Made by a program: the position numbers and the translations under genes | Shown here: positions 32,507-40,623 of the stretch, one piece after another | Layout of the letters: each line of letters begins with the position of its first letter | Position numbering within the stretch: position 1 is the stretch's first letter | Notes under the pieces: model-generated | What the model was told of the DNA's origin: nothing | Database searches by the model: none | Seen by the model: the letters and a program-made list of their open reading frames with translations, nothing else | Assembly (NCBI GenBank): GCA_038746265.1 | Contig: JBCDKU010000002.1 | Span: 1 to 64,000 of the forward strand | Reading direction: 5' to 3' | From: JBCBKP01 sp038746265 | Lineage (GTDB): Bacteria; Planctomycetota; Phycisphaerae; Phycisphaerales; UBA1924 | DNA length: 64,000 nucleotides

Positions 32507-34009
32507 GTGGCATTGTTCGGAAAGAACAAGGGTGGTTCCGGCTCGGATGAGTCCGGGAACGGCAAGGACGCGAGCGGCGAGCAGCAGCCCACCGGCGGCT
32601 TCAGCCCGGAGAAGGCCAAGACCTTCTTCCAGCACGCCAAGACCAACCACGACACCTCCAACTACCCCTACGCCATGCAGCTCTGGCTCAACGGCCTGGG
32701 CCACGACCCCTCCGACATGGACGCCCTCGACGGGTTCGTCCGCGCCGCCAACGCATACCTCACCGAAGGCGGCAAACGCTCCGAGAAGTCCTCGATCGCC
32801 AAGGGCCTGGGCGGCAAGGGCGCCGTCCTCAAGTACCAGAAGGCCTTGCTCGAGTGGGGCTTCAAGCGCGAGGACGCCGCGCTCTCGGTCGGCGTGGTCG
32901 AGGCCGCCGCCGATGTCGGCATCGAAGAAGTTGCGCAGAAGATCGGCATGTGGGCGATCGGCCGCGCCAGCGAAGAAAAGAAGCCACGCAAGGATCTGTT
33001 CGTCAAGCTGCTCGACGCGGGCGAGAAGGCCGGCGCCTTCAAAATGGCAGTCGAGGCCGGCGACCGCGCCCGCAAGGTCGATCCCTCCGACGGGAACCTC
33101 GACCGCCGCGTGAAGGAGATGATGGCCCAGGCCGCCATCGCCGGCGGCGGCTTCAGCGACACCAGCCAGGGCGGCTTCCGCAAGAACATCCGCGACGCCG
33201 AGAAGCAGACCCAGCTCGAGTCCGCCGACGCGATCTCCAAGACCGAGGACGTCAAGGACCGCCTTGTCGCCGAGGCAGAGGAGATGTACGCCGCACGCCC
33301 GCAGGACATCCCGACCATCGAACGCCTCGGCCGCGTCCTCCTCGAGCGCGGCTCGATGGACGACATGAAGCGCGCCTACCGCGTCTTCGAGCAGGCGTTC
33401 AAGGAAACCGAGCAGTTCCGCTTCCGCCAGCGCGCGGGCGAGTCCAAGACCCGGCTCATGAAGCGCCAGATACAGCTCGCCAAGGTCAAGCTCCAGAAGA
33501 AGCCCGACCCCGCGCTCGAGAAGAAGATCGCCGCCGCCGAGCAGCAGCTCCGCGAGCACCAGACCACCGAGCTCGAGCTCATGGTCAAGAACTACCCGAC
33601 CGACCTCCCCCTCAAGTTCGAGCTCGGCAAGATGTACGCCAACGCCGAGCGCCACGAGGAAGCCATCCCGCTCTTCCAGATCGCCGAGGAAGACTCCAAG
33701 CACCGCCGCGGCGTGCTCAAGGCCAAAGCCGAGTCCTTCCTCGCCATCGGCGGCTTCGAAGAAGAGGCCGTCAGCAGCTTCCGCCAAGCCCTCGACGGAA
33801 TCCCCGACGAGACCTCTGACACCGCCCTCGAGCTCAAGTACGGCCTCCTCTGCGCCCTCCACGACCGCGCCAAGACCGCCCGCGAGCTCGACGCCGCCAC
33901 CGAAGCCGAGAAGCTCGCGAGCCAGATCTCGCTCAAGAAGTTCGGCTACAAGGACGTCAACGAACGCCGCGCCGAGCTCAAGGAGCTCATCGGCGAGCTG
34001 AAGGCGTAA
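32507..34009 (+). CDS. conserved TPR-like helical protein
   Basis: A 500 aa cytoplasmic protein rich in Lys, Glu and Ala. Helical pairs spaced like tetratricopeptide repeats occur around residues 30-110 and 260-470, for example LPLKFELGKMYANAERHEEA followed by IPLFQIAEEDSK. A charged coiled coil (about 310-360) lies between. There is no signal peptide or membrane segment. It could be a scaffold. The start is GTG 32507 (MALFGKNKGGSG) with an upstream AAGAGG; the longer frame has no support. It is three bases from kdsB, so likely in the same transcript. Confidence 0.8.
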   Translation: MALFGKNKGGSGSDESGNGKDASGEQQPTGGFSPEKAKTFFQHAKTNHDTSNYPYAMQLWLNGLGHDPSDMDALDGFVRAANAYLTEGGKRSEKSSIAKGLGGKGAVLKYQKALLEWGFKREDAALSVGVVEAAADVGIEEVAQKIGMWAIGRASEEKKPRKDLFVKLLDAGEKAGAFKMAVEAGDRARKVDPSDGNLDRRVKEMMAQAAIAGGGFSDTSQGGFRKNIRDAEKQTQLESADAISKTEDVKDRLVAEAEEMYAARPQDIPTIERLGRVLLERGSMDDMKRAYRVFEQAFKETEQFRFRQRAGESKTRLMKRQIQLAKVKLQKKPDPALEKKIAAAEQQLREHQTTELELMVKNYPTDLPLKFELGKMYANAERHEEAIPLFQIAEEDSKHRRGVLKAKAESFLAIGGFEEEAVSSFRQALDGIPDETSDTALELKYGLLCALHDRAKTARELDAATEAEKLASQISLKKFGYKDVNERRAELKELIGELKA

Positions 34010-34012
34010 GAC

Positions 34013-34831
34013 GTGGCGCGCGCGCCCAAAAGAGCCACCGCGATCATCCCCGCGCGGCTCGCCTCCACCCGCTTCCCCCGCAAGGCCCTCGCCGACGACA
34101 CCGGCAAGCCGATGGTCGTCCACGTCTGCGAGCAGGCAGCCAAAGCCGAGCGCGTCGAGCGCGTCGTTGTCGCCACCGACGCCGAGGAGATCGCCGAGGC
34201 CGTCCGCGCCCACGGCTTCGAGGCCGTGATGACGGGCGAGCACGACAACGGGACGAGCCGGATCGCAGAAGCAGCGGAAACGCTGGAGCTCAAGAAATCG
34301 TCGGTCGTCGTGAATGTTCAGGGCGACGAGCCGGAGATCGACCCGGAGTTGATCGAGGCCGCAATCTCAACCTTCTCGGTCCAACTGAACTCATCATGGG
34401 AACTTGGTGATCAGCCGCATCATGAGCAGGAGAAGTACGCCTCGGTCGGCACCGTCGCGTGCCCCTTCGAGCCGGGCGAGTCTCCCGACGACCCCAACAT
34501 TGTGAAGGCGGTGGTCGGGGTCATCGAGCCGGTTGCCGGTGTCGCGCCCGGGCTCTACTTCTCGCGAGCACCGATCCCGTTCGACCGGGACGGCGGCGGC
34601 TCACCAGCATTCCTCAAGCACCTCGGGATCTACGCCTACCACGTTCGAGACCTCTTCGGTTTCCTCGGTCTCCCGCCCACGCCCCTCGAACAGACAGAGA
34701 AGCTCGAACAGCTCCGATGGCTCGAGCACGGCCTCACCATCGCCGTCGCCATCCGCCGCACCGCCCACCACGGCATCGACACCCCCGAGCAGTACGCCGC
34801 CTTCGTCGAACGCCACCGGTCCCGGTCCTGA
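34013..34831 (+). CDS. kdsB: 3-deoxy-manno-octulosonate cytidylyltransferase
   Basis: A 272 aa CMP-Kdo synthetase. It has AIIPARLASTRFPRKAL, VVVATDAEEIAEA, the TGEHDNGTSRIAEAAE block, NVQGDEPEIDPE, and YFSRAPIPF with HLGIYAYH. It activates Kdo with CTP for lipopolysaccharide core synthesis, so the organism probably makes an LPS outer membrane. The GTG start is three bases after the TPR-like gene. CTP synthase follows, so a CTP supplier and a CTP user are neighbours. Confidence 0.95.
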   Translation: MARAPKRATAIIPARLASTRFPRKALADDTGKPMVVHVCEQAAKAERVERVVVATDAEEIAEAVRAHGFEAVMTGEHDNGTSRIAEAAETLELKKSSVVVNVQGDEPEIDPELIEAAISTFSVQLNSSWELGDQPHHEQEKYASVGTVACPFEPGESPDDPNIVKAVVGVIEPVAGVAPGLYFSRAPIPFDRDGGGSPAFLKHLGIYAYHVRDLFGFLGLPPTPLEQTEKLEQLRWLEHGLTIAVAIRRTAHHGIDTPEQYAAFVERHRSRS

Positions 34832-34832
34832 A

Positions 34833-34898
34833 CGAGCCGCGACCGTGAGGGAGCGGGGGCATGCCCGCGTTCGTCCGCGCCCACACGGTCGCGGCTCG
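34833..34898. repeat. palindromic repeat between kdsB and pyrG
   Basis: The 15-base arms CGAGCCGCGACCGTG (34833-34847) and its exact complement (34884-34898) enclose a second small hairpin (GCGGG/CCCGC). The core GCCGCGACCGTGAGGGAGCGG resembles a sequence I recall as frequent in planctomycete intergenic DNA. It may act as a terminator or mRNA stabiliser after kdsB. Confidence 0.75.
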
Positions 34899-34991
34899 GC
34901 GGGTCTGTCAGTTGCCGCCCGCGGATAGAAATTCCGCCGAGAGTCAAGCAAAATCTGCCCCGGACCCGGCCCCGCTCTGATACGATCGGCT

Positions 34992-36983
34992 ATGCCCCAA
35001 CCGCCGGATTCGACCGGACTCCTCGACCCAACGCACCACAGCAATCGACCCGAATCATCGCAGCTCGAGGCGAAAAACGCCTCCGGGCCGCTCTCCCGCC
35101 GCGCCGATCTTGTCGGCGAAGAGGCCGAGAGTCCCGGCATCCTCGCCGCCGCCGGCAAGACCACCACCTCGACCGAGTTCTACTCCCCCATGCCGCCGGG
35201 CTACGTCCCGGGACGCCACAAGTACGTGATCGTCATGGGCACGGTCATGTCCGGGCTCGGCAAGGGCATCTTCAGTTCCTCGCTCGCCAAGATGCTCAAG
35301 GACAAGGGCCTGGTCATCGCCCCGATCAAGCTCGAGGGCTACCTCAACATCGACGCCGGCACCCTCAACCCCTACCGGCACGGCGAGGTCTTCGTCCTCC
35401 AGGACGGCACCGAGTGCGACATGGACCTGGGCACCTACGAGCGCATGCTCGACCAGAACCTCACCCGCCGCAACTTCGCCACCTCGGGCCAGATCTACTC
35501 CGAGATCCTCGACCGCGAGCGGCAGGGCGTGTATCTCGGCCGCGACGTCCAGATGATCCCGCACGTCACGGGCGAGGTGAAACGAAAGATCCGCGAGCTC
35601 GCCCTCCGCGGTGACGGCGAGAACCCCGCCGACGTCGTCTTTGTCGAGGTCGGCGGCACCGTGGGCGACTACGAGAACGGCTTCTACATCGAGGCTCTCC
35701 GCGAGCTCGCCTTCGAGGAAGGCCCCGAGTCCTGCTGCTTCGTCGCGCTCACCTACGTCATCGAGCCCAACGCGCTGGGCGAACAGAAGTCCAAGGCGGC
35801 CCAGCTCGGCATGAAGCGGCTCCTTGAGGCGGGCGTCCAGCCCCACCTCATCGGCTGCCGCGCCAACAACCCGGTCCAGGACCAGGTCATGCAGAAGATC
35901 GCGATGTTCTCCAATGTCCCGCTGCAGCGCGTCTTCAGCCTCCACGACCGCGAGAGCGTCTACCTCATCCCCGACGACATGCGCGCCCGCGGTCTCGACC
36001 GCGAGATCCTCTCCATCCTCGACCTGCACGGCCGCGTCGATGCCCTCGCCGAGGACAAGGCCCGGGAGCAGTGGGCCCGCTTCGCTGGCGCCCTCGTGGG
36101 CGACCGCCGCCACAGCGTCTCGGTCGGCATCACCGGCAAGTATGCCGAGCTCAAAGACGCCTACGCTTCGATCGACAAGGCCCTCGAGCACTGCTCCGCG
36201 CACCTCTCCGCCGAGATCGACCTGCACTGGATCGACACCACCTCGATGGACGACGCCTCCGCCGACGCCCGCCTCAAGGACCTCGACGCCGTCATCGTGC
36301 CCGGCGGCTTCGGCACCCGCGGCGTCGAGGGCAAGATCGCCTGCGTCCGCTCCTGCCGCGAGAACGGCATCCCCTACCTCGGCATCTGCCTCGGATTCCA
36401 GGTCGCCGTGATCGAGTTCGCCCGCAACGTCCTCGGGATCACCGGCGCCAGCTCGACCGAGTTCGACCCGATGACCGCCGACGCCCTCATCTCCGAGCTG
36501 CCCGATCAGAAGAAGATCGAGGGCCTGGGCGGCACCATGCGGCTCGGCTCGCAGGACGTCGCTGTCGAGCCCGCGACCCTCGCCTCGTTCCTCTATCAGG
36601 GCGCTCGCAAGATCCGCGAACGCTTCCGCCACCGCTACGAGGTCGAGCCCGCGTGGATCGAGCGACTCGAGCAGGCGGGCCTCGTCTTCTCCGGACGCCA
36701 CCCCGAGCACCCGATCATGCAGATCCTCGAGTTGCAGCGCCCCATCAAGGGCGAGAAGACCGCCGAGGGCGAGCCCGTCATCCGCCACCCGTACTTCATC
36801 GGCAGCCAGTTCCACCCCGAGCTCACGGGCCGCCCCCTCCGCCCCCAGCCCATGTTCATGGGCCTGCTCGCCGCCGCCATCCGCCGCCGCTCGGCACGAG
36901 ACGCCTCCGCCCCGCAGGACGTCCACCCCGACGTCGCCAAGTGGCTCCCCGACGGCTCCGGCAGCTCCAAGCAAACGGTCTAA
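34992..36983 (+). CDS. pyrG: CTP synthase, divergent extended form
   Basis: A 663 aa CTP synthase, about 120 aa longer than usual. A 75-residue low-complexity N-terminal extension precedes the amidoligase domain (GTVMSGLGKGI P-loop; NIDAGTLNPYRHGEVFV; VEVGGTVGDYE). The glutaminase domain has PGGFGTRG, Cys in GICLGFQ and His/Glu in SQFHPE. Several normally fixed positions differ (LEGY for DPY, LGFQ for LGMQ), marking a divergent clade. A 35-residue tail extends the C terminus. It makes CTP from UTP and glutamine. TACGAT ends five bases before the ATG, without a ribosome binding site. Confidence 0.94.
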   Translation: MPQPPDSTGLLDPTHHSNRPESSQLEAKNASGPLSRRADLVGEEAESPGILAAAGKTTTSTEFYSPMPPGYVPGRHKYVIVMGTVMSGLGKGIFSSSLAKMLKDKGLVIAPIKLEGYLNIDAGTLNPYRHGEVFVLQDGTECDMDLGTYERMLDQNLTRRNFATSGQIYSEILDRERQGVYLGRDVQMIPHVTGEVKRKIRELALRGDGENPADVVFVEVGGTVGDYENGFYIEALRELAFEEGPESCCFVALTYVIEPNALGEQKSKAAQLGMKRLLEAGVQPHLIGCRANNPVQDQVMQKIAMFSNVPLQRVFSLHDRESVYLIPDDMRARGLDREILSILDLHGRVDALAEDKAREQWARFAGALVGDRRHSVSVGITGKYAELKDAYASIDKALEHCSAHLSAEIDLHWIDTTSMDDASADARLKDLDAVIVPGGFGTRGVEGKIACVRSCRENGIPYLGICLGFQVAVIEFARNVLGITGASSTEFDPMTADALISELPDQKKIEGLGGTMRLGSQDVAVEPATLASFLYQGARKIRERFRHRYEVEPAWIERLEQAGLVFSGRHPEHPIMQILELQRPIKGEKTAEGEPVIRHPYFIGSQFHPELTGRPLRPQPMFMGLLAAAIRRRSARDASAPQDVHPDVAKWLPDGSGSSKQTV

Positions 36984-37002
36984 CTGTCTCAACGAAAACG
37001 AG

Positions 37003-37067
37003 CCCCCAGCGCAAGCTGGGGGTTGATTGCTTGATCACGTGCGAGGACCCCCAGCTCGCGCTGGGGG
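37003..37067. repeat. pair of inverted GNRA-tetraloop hairpins
   Basis: CCCCCAGC-GCAA-GCTGGGGG (37003-37022) and CCCCCAGC-TCGC-GCTGGGGG (37048-37067) are flanked by AACGAG and CTCGTT, forming one larger inverted repeat. They sit between convergent pyrG and the gene at 37712. The second copy lies inside the last codons of that gene. Confidence 0.8.
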
Positions 37068-37712
37068 CTCGTTTAAGAGCATCTCGACGCCCCGCCCCGC
37101 ATCCGCAATCAAAAGCGCGCTCAGCGCATCGGGTTTCCCCGTCAGATACATCGAAGCGTGCACCAACCCCTGCGCGTGCAGGTCTGCCTCGGGATCGAGC
37201 TCGCCGTCCTCGGGCCACGCCGCATCCACAAAGACGTGGACTGCCCACGCGTGATTCGTCCCGTTGTCCGGCTGCAGGTTCGCGAGGTGCCACGCGACCG
37301 CTGACTCGACCACCGGTCGCAGCTCCGGGTGCCGCCGTGCGTGCCACCACATCGCGTGCAGGCAGGCAAGCTCGGTCTCGGTCCAGATCTCGATCGCGAG
37401 GTTTTCTTCCGGCTCGGTGATCGGTTTCGGATGTGTGGATCCAGTGACCTGTCCGGGGTGCTCGCCCGTCGAGAGCCGACGCCACAGCTCGGCATCTCGC
37501 TGGGTTTCCTCCACGTCCACCCCCGGCAGGCCAAGGACATGTCGCAGCACATGCGCATCGATCAGACGTCGATGACCCCGCTCGTCCCGGAAGGTCTCGA
37601 GAAGCAGTTCTCGGTCCCGACGTGACTCGGGAACCGCGTGCGCCGACAGCGCCCGGAGACGGCTCGCCCAGCCCGCGAGCCAGGAGGAACGGGGATGGTC
37701 TGGGAGGGTCAT
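37035..37712 (-). CDS. unknown conserved-looking soluble protein
   Basis: A 225 aa protein that I do not recognise. It is Arg/His/Glu/Trp-rich, helical, and has no signal peptide or membrane segment. Motif-like stretches are ETELACLHAMWWHARRHPEL and ADLHAQGLVHASMYLTG, with several conserved-looking His and Trp. The last 10 codons (EPPARAGGPRT) run through a palindromic repeat, so the original end was probably near residue 214 and the repeat extended it. It stands alone and is divergent from the PilZ-like gene. Confidence 0.7.
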   Translation of the reverse strand: MTLPDHPRSSWLAGWASRLRALSAHAVPESRRDRELLLETFRDERGHRRLIDAHVLRHVLGLPGVDVEETQRDAELWRRLSTGEHPGQVTGSTHPKPITEPEENLAIEIWTETELACLHAMWWHARRHPELRPVVESAVAWHLANLQPDNGTNHAWAVHVFVDAAWPEDGELDPEADLHAQGLVHASMYLTGKPDALSALLIADAGRGVEMLLNEPPARAGGPRT

Positions 37713-37788
37713 AGCGGCTGGACCCGCCTCGGCGGAGCGAGAACACCGCCCGGAGGGGGGCGGAGCGCGATCTGGCCTGCAAAGCCCC

Positions 37789-37816
37789 TCAAGTTGGGGG
37801 TTGCTTCGGCCGAAGA
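37789..37816 (+). promoter_or_regulatory. sigma28-like promoter candidate before the PilZ-like gene
   Basis: TCAAGTTG, a 12-base spacer and GCCGAAGA give the same layout as the element at 16459-16486. The -10 half lies in a 12-base palindrome CTTCGGCCGAAG. It lies 44 bases before the ATG. Confidence 0.4.
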
Positions 37817-37859
37817 CCTGAGCGAGAGAGTCCCCGCGGGCGCGGGGCAGGAGGGATCG

Positions 37860-38465
37860 ATGAGCACGTCAACCGAGCACAGCCAGGCCGTCGAGGAGCA
37901 GGTGGTCACCACCGCTCCCGAGACTGGTCCGGAAAGCGGGACCGGGCCCGATCCGGGCACGCAGCAGGCGGAGGAGGTCGAGGACATCTCGATCGACGAT
38001 ACCGCCCTGGTTCTGGACGTGTCGCTCCTGGACGACATCGATGACGATGCGTTTGACCCGGACGCGGCCGATGCGGGCCGTTCATCGAAGAAGGCGGCGA
38101 GTAACCCGACGCCCAACGTGCCCGATGTGAGCGTATTCCGCCCGCGCCCCAAAACGCGGCCCTTTGAGGCCGAACTGGACGTCGCGGAGCTGGACGACCG
38201 CGACCGGCCGGGCCCTGCCTGGGCGGCCCGCGCGATCGAGTTGAGCGGCTCCAATATCGTGCTGGAGTCGCGCCGCATGTGCTACGTCGGCAAGCACATT
38301 TTGATCGCGGTCCACCTGATCGACGATGAGCCGGTGCCGCTGGCGGGCGTCGTGCACTCCTGCGAGTACGCCGAGAGCGGCCAGTACGTGGTCGATGTGG
38401 ACCTGGAACGCTTCCCCGACGACTCCTTCGCGCACACCTGGCTGAAGGAGCGTCAGCGGGACTAG
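37860..38465 (+). CDS. acidic protein with PilZ-like C-terminal domain
   Basis: A 201 aa protein. Residues 1-75 are acidic and disordered (a VEDISIDDTALVLDVSLLDD stretch). Residues about 115-195 look like a PilZ-type beta barrel: GSNIVLESRRMCYVGKHILI, then PLAGVVHSCEYAESGQYVVDVDLERF. The RxxxR half of the c-di-GMP motif is not obvious, so nucleotide binding is doubtful. ATG 37860 follows GGAGGG. A sigma28-like promoter suggests a link with motility. The assignment rests on pattern, not on a clear motif. Confidence 0.6.
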   Translation: MSTSTEHSQAVEEQVVTTAPETGPESGTGPDPGTQQAEEVEDISIDDTALVLDVSLLDDIDDDAFDPDAADAGRSSKKAASNPTPNVPDVSVFRPRPKTRPFEAELDVAELDDRDRPGPAWAARAIELSGSNIVLESRRMCYVGKHILIAVHLIDDEPVPLAGVVHSCEYAESGQYVVDVDLERFPDDSFAHTWLKERQRD

Positions 38466-38578
38466 CTCGGGCGGGCGCGCTATGGGGCAAGCGCGTCCGC
38501 TTGGTCGCTCCGCAGGAGTAAAGCCCCACGCCAGGACGTGACACGAGAAATCGGCGAACGACCCCGCGACAATGCGTT

Positions 38579-39397
38579 GTGAGGGTAGTTCGCCATTTTT
38601 CGCAAGCCGGTGACCAGCCGACGGTGCTCGTGCCCACGATGGGCGCGCTGCACCCCGGGCACACCGCGCTGATCGAGCGCGGAGCCGCGATCGCCCGCGA
38701 GCGTGGGCTTGCGGGCGGCTGCGTGGTCAGCATCTTCGTCAACCCCACGCAGTTCGATGATCCGAGCGATCTCGACCGCTACCCGCGGATCCTCGACGAG
38801 GACGCCGCGATGTGCGAACAGGCCGGCGCGTCGGCCGTCTGGGCCCCGGAAGCCGACGAGATCTATCCCGGCGATGAGCGCGAGAAGCTCCCGCCGCTGC
38901 CGCTGCAGGCGACCGAGCCGGGACTCGAAGACAAGTACCGCCCGGGTCACCCGACGGGCGTCTGCCAGGTCTGCGCGCGGCTGTTCGAGATCGTCAAGCC
39001 CGCAGCCGCGGTCTTCGGCGAGAAGGACTGGCAGCAGCTCGTCATGCTCACCGAGCTCTCAAAGACCATCGGTGGCCCCGAGATCATCGGGCACCCGACG
39101 ATCCGCGAGCCCGACGGTCTCGCGATGGCAAGCCGCAACCGCTTCCTGACCAAGGACGGCCGCGCCCGCGCCCGGGCCGTCCCTCGCGCGATCGAGCTCG
39201 CCCGGCAGGAGCGCGACCCGGACCGCGCCGAGGCGGTCATGCAGGACGAGCTGCTCCGCGCCGGCCTCACGATCGACTACGCGGTCGTCCGCGATGCCTT
39301 CACGCTGCAGCGGCCCGTGGGCACCGAGGGCCGGGTGCTGATCACGGCCCGAGCCGGGTCGGTCAGGCTGCTCGACAACGCCCCGTGGCCCGGCTGA
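38579..39397 (+). CDS. panC: pantothenate synthetase
   Basis: A 272 aa PanC with VLVPTMGALHPGHTALI (the HxGH nucleotide motif), SIFVNPTQFDDPSDLDRYPR, VFGEKDWQQL and the SRN-like MASRNRFL segment. It joins pantoate and beta-alanine with ATP. The GTG start at 38579 has no ribosome binding site, but GACAAT ends five bases upstream. It is followed by gcvT after 59 bases. Confidence 0.95.
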   Translation: MRVVRHFSQAGDQPTVLVPTMGALHPGHTALIERGAAIARERGLAGGCVVSIFVNPTQFDDPSDLDRYPRILDEDAAMCEQAGASAVWAPEADEIYPGDEREKLPPLPLQATEPGLEDKYRPGHPTGVCQVCARLFEIVKPAAAVFGEKDWQQLVMLTELSKTIGGPEIIGHPTIREPDGLAMASRNRFLTKDGRARARAVPRAIELARQERDPDRAEAVMQDELLRAGLTIDYAVVRDAFTLQRPVGTEGRVLITARAGSVRLLDNAPWPG

Positions 39398-39456
39398 GAC
39401 ACCTACCGTCGGGGCCTCCGAAGCCTTCCGAGGTCACCAGCGAAAGGGAGCCCGCC

Positions 39457-40590
39457 GTGAGCCTGCACAAGACACCGCTGCACGATTTCCACGTCGATCA
39501 CGGCGGCCAGATGGTCGAGTACGCGGGCTGGGAGATGCCCATGAAGTACACGGGCATCATCCCCGAGACGCAGCAGGTCCGAAGCTCGGGCGGGCTGTTC
39601 GATGTCTCGCACATGGGCCGCGTCGAGATCAAGGGTTTGCACGCCCGGCGTCTGCTTGAGCGCACCTGCACCCGCCGCATCAACGGGATGCAGGACGGCC
39701 GCTGCCGCTACACGCTGATCTGCAACGAGCGAGGCGGCGTGAAGGACGACGCGCTGATCTACCGCCACGACGACGACGACTATCTGATGGTCTGCAACGG
39801 CGCGAACCGCGAGAAGATCGTGAGCCACCTCGAGGCCGTCGCGGCCGAGCGCGAGTACAAGGTCCAGATCAACGACAAGACGCTCAAGACCTCGATGATC
39901 GCGGCCCAGGGTCCCAAGGTCAGGGAGCTGATCTCGGGCGTGAGCAAGGAGATCCCGTCGCTCAAGCGGTACCAGTTCACGACCAAGAACCTCGTCGTCG
40001 TGAAGCTGCTCGTGAGCCGCACGGGCTACACGGGCGAGGACGGCGTTGAGGTCATCTTGCCCGCCGGCATGACCGGCATGGCGATGAAGCTGCTCACCAA
40101 GGACGTGGATCTCAAGTCCGACGATGCCGTCATGAAGCCCGCGGGCCTCGGCGCCCGCGACACGCTCCGCATCGAGGCGGGCATGCCGCTCCACGGCCAC
40201 GCGCGCGACGAGGACCCCAGCGCCCTGACAGCGGGCCTTGGCTTCGCGATGGCGCTCGACAAGACCGAGGAAGCCGACGGCGCGACGTTTATCGGTCAGG
40301 AAGCGCTCCTCAAGGAGCAGGAAGCCGGCGGCCCGCCGCGGATGCTGGCTGGTCTCGAACTCGAGGGCAAAAGGACGCCCCGCCAGGGCATGCCGATCGA
40401 GGATTCAACGGGCGCGGTCGTCGGCACGGTCACCAGCGGCTGCTCCAGCCCGACCCTCGGCAAGCCCATCGCGATGGCGATGGTGGACACCGCCCACACC
40501 GAGCCCGGCACCGAGCTGGTCGTGGATCTGGGCCGCGCGAAGGCGGCGGCGACCGTCGTCCCGCTGCCGTTCTACAAGGCCCCGAAGTGA
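39457..40590 (+). CDS. gcvT: aminomethyltransferase, glycine cleavage T protein
   Basis: A 377 aa GcvT. It starts KTPLHDFHVDHGGQMVEYAG, has the FDVSHMGRVEIKG block, the folate Asp region, SRTGYTGEDGVEV and LGARDTLRIEAGMPLHGH. It transfers the methylene group of the H-protein-bound aminomethyl to tetrahydrofolate. The GTG start 39457 is preceded by AAAGGGAG. GcvH and GcvP are not in the window. Confidence 0.95.
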   Translation: MSLHKTPLHDFHVDHGGQMVEYAGWEMPMKYTGIIPETQQVRSSGGLFDVSHMGRVEIKGLHARRLLERTCTRRINGMQDGRCRYTLICNERGGVKDDALIYRHDDDDYLMVCNGANREKIVSHLEAVAAEREYKVQINDKTLKTSMIAAQGPKVRELISGVSKEIPSLKRYQFTTKNLVVVKLLVSRTGYTGEDGVEVILPAGMTGMAMKLLTKDVDLKSDDAVMKPAGLGARDTLRIEAGMPLHGHARDEDPSALTAGLGFAMALDKTEEADGATFIGQEALLKEQEAGGPPRMLAGLELEGKRTPRQGMPIEDSTGAVVGTVTSGCSSPTLGKPIAMAMVDTAHTEPGTELVVDLGRAKAAATVVPLPFYKAPK

Positions 40591-40623
40591 TTCGATCGCC
40601 GTCCGCGGGCCGATAGCCCGGGG

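Noticed and set aside
35055..36992. 645-codon minus-strand open frame
   Set aside because: It is antisense to pyrG and is a compositional shadow.
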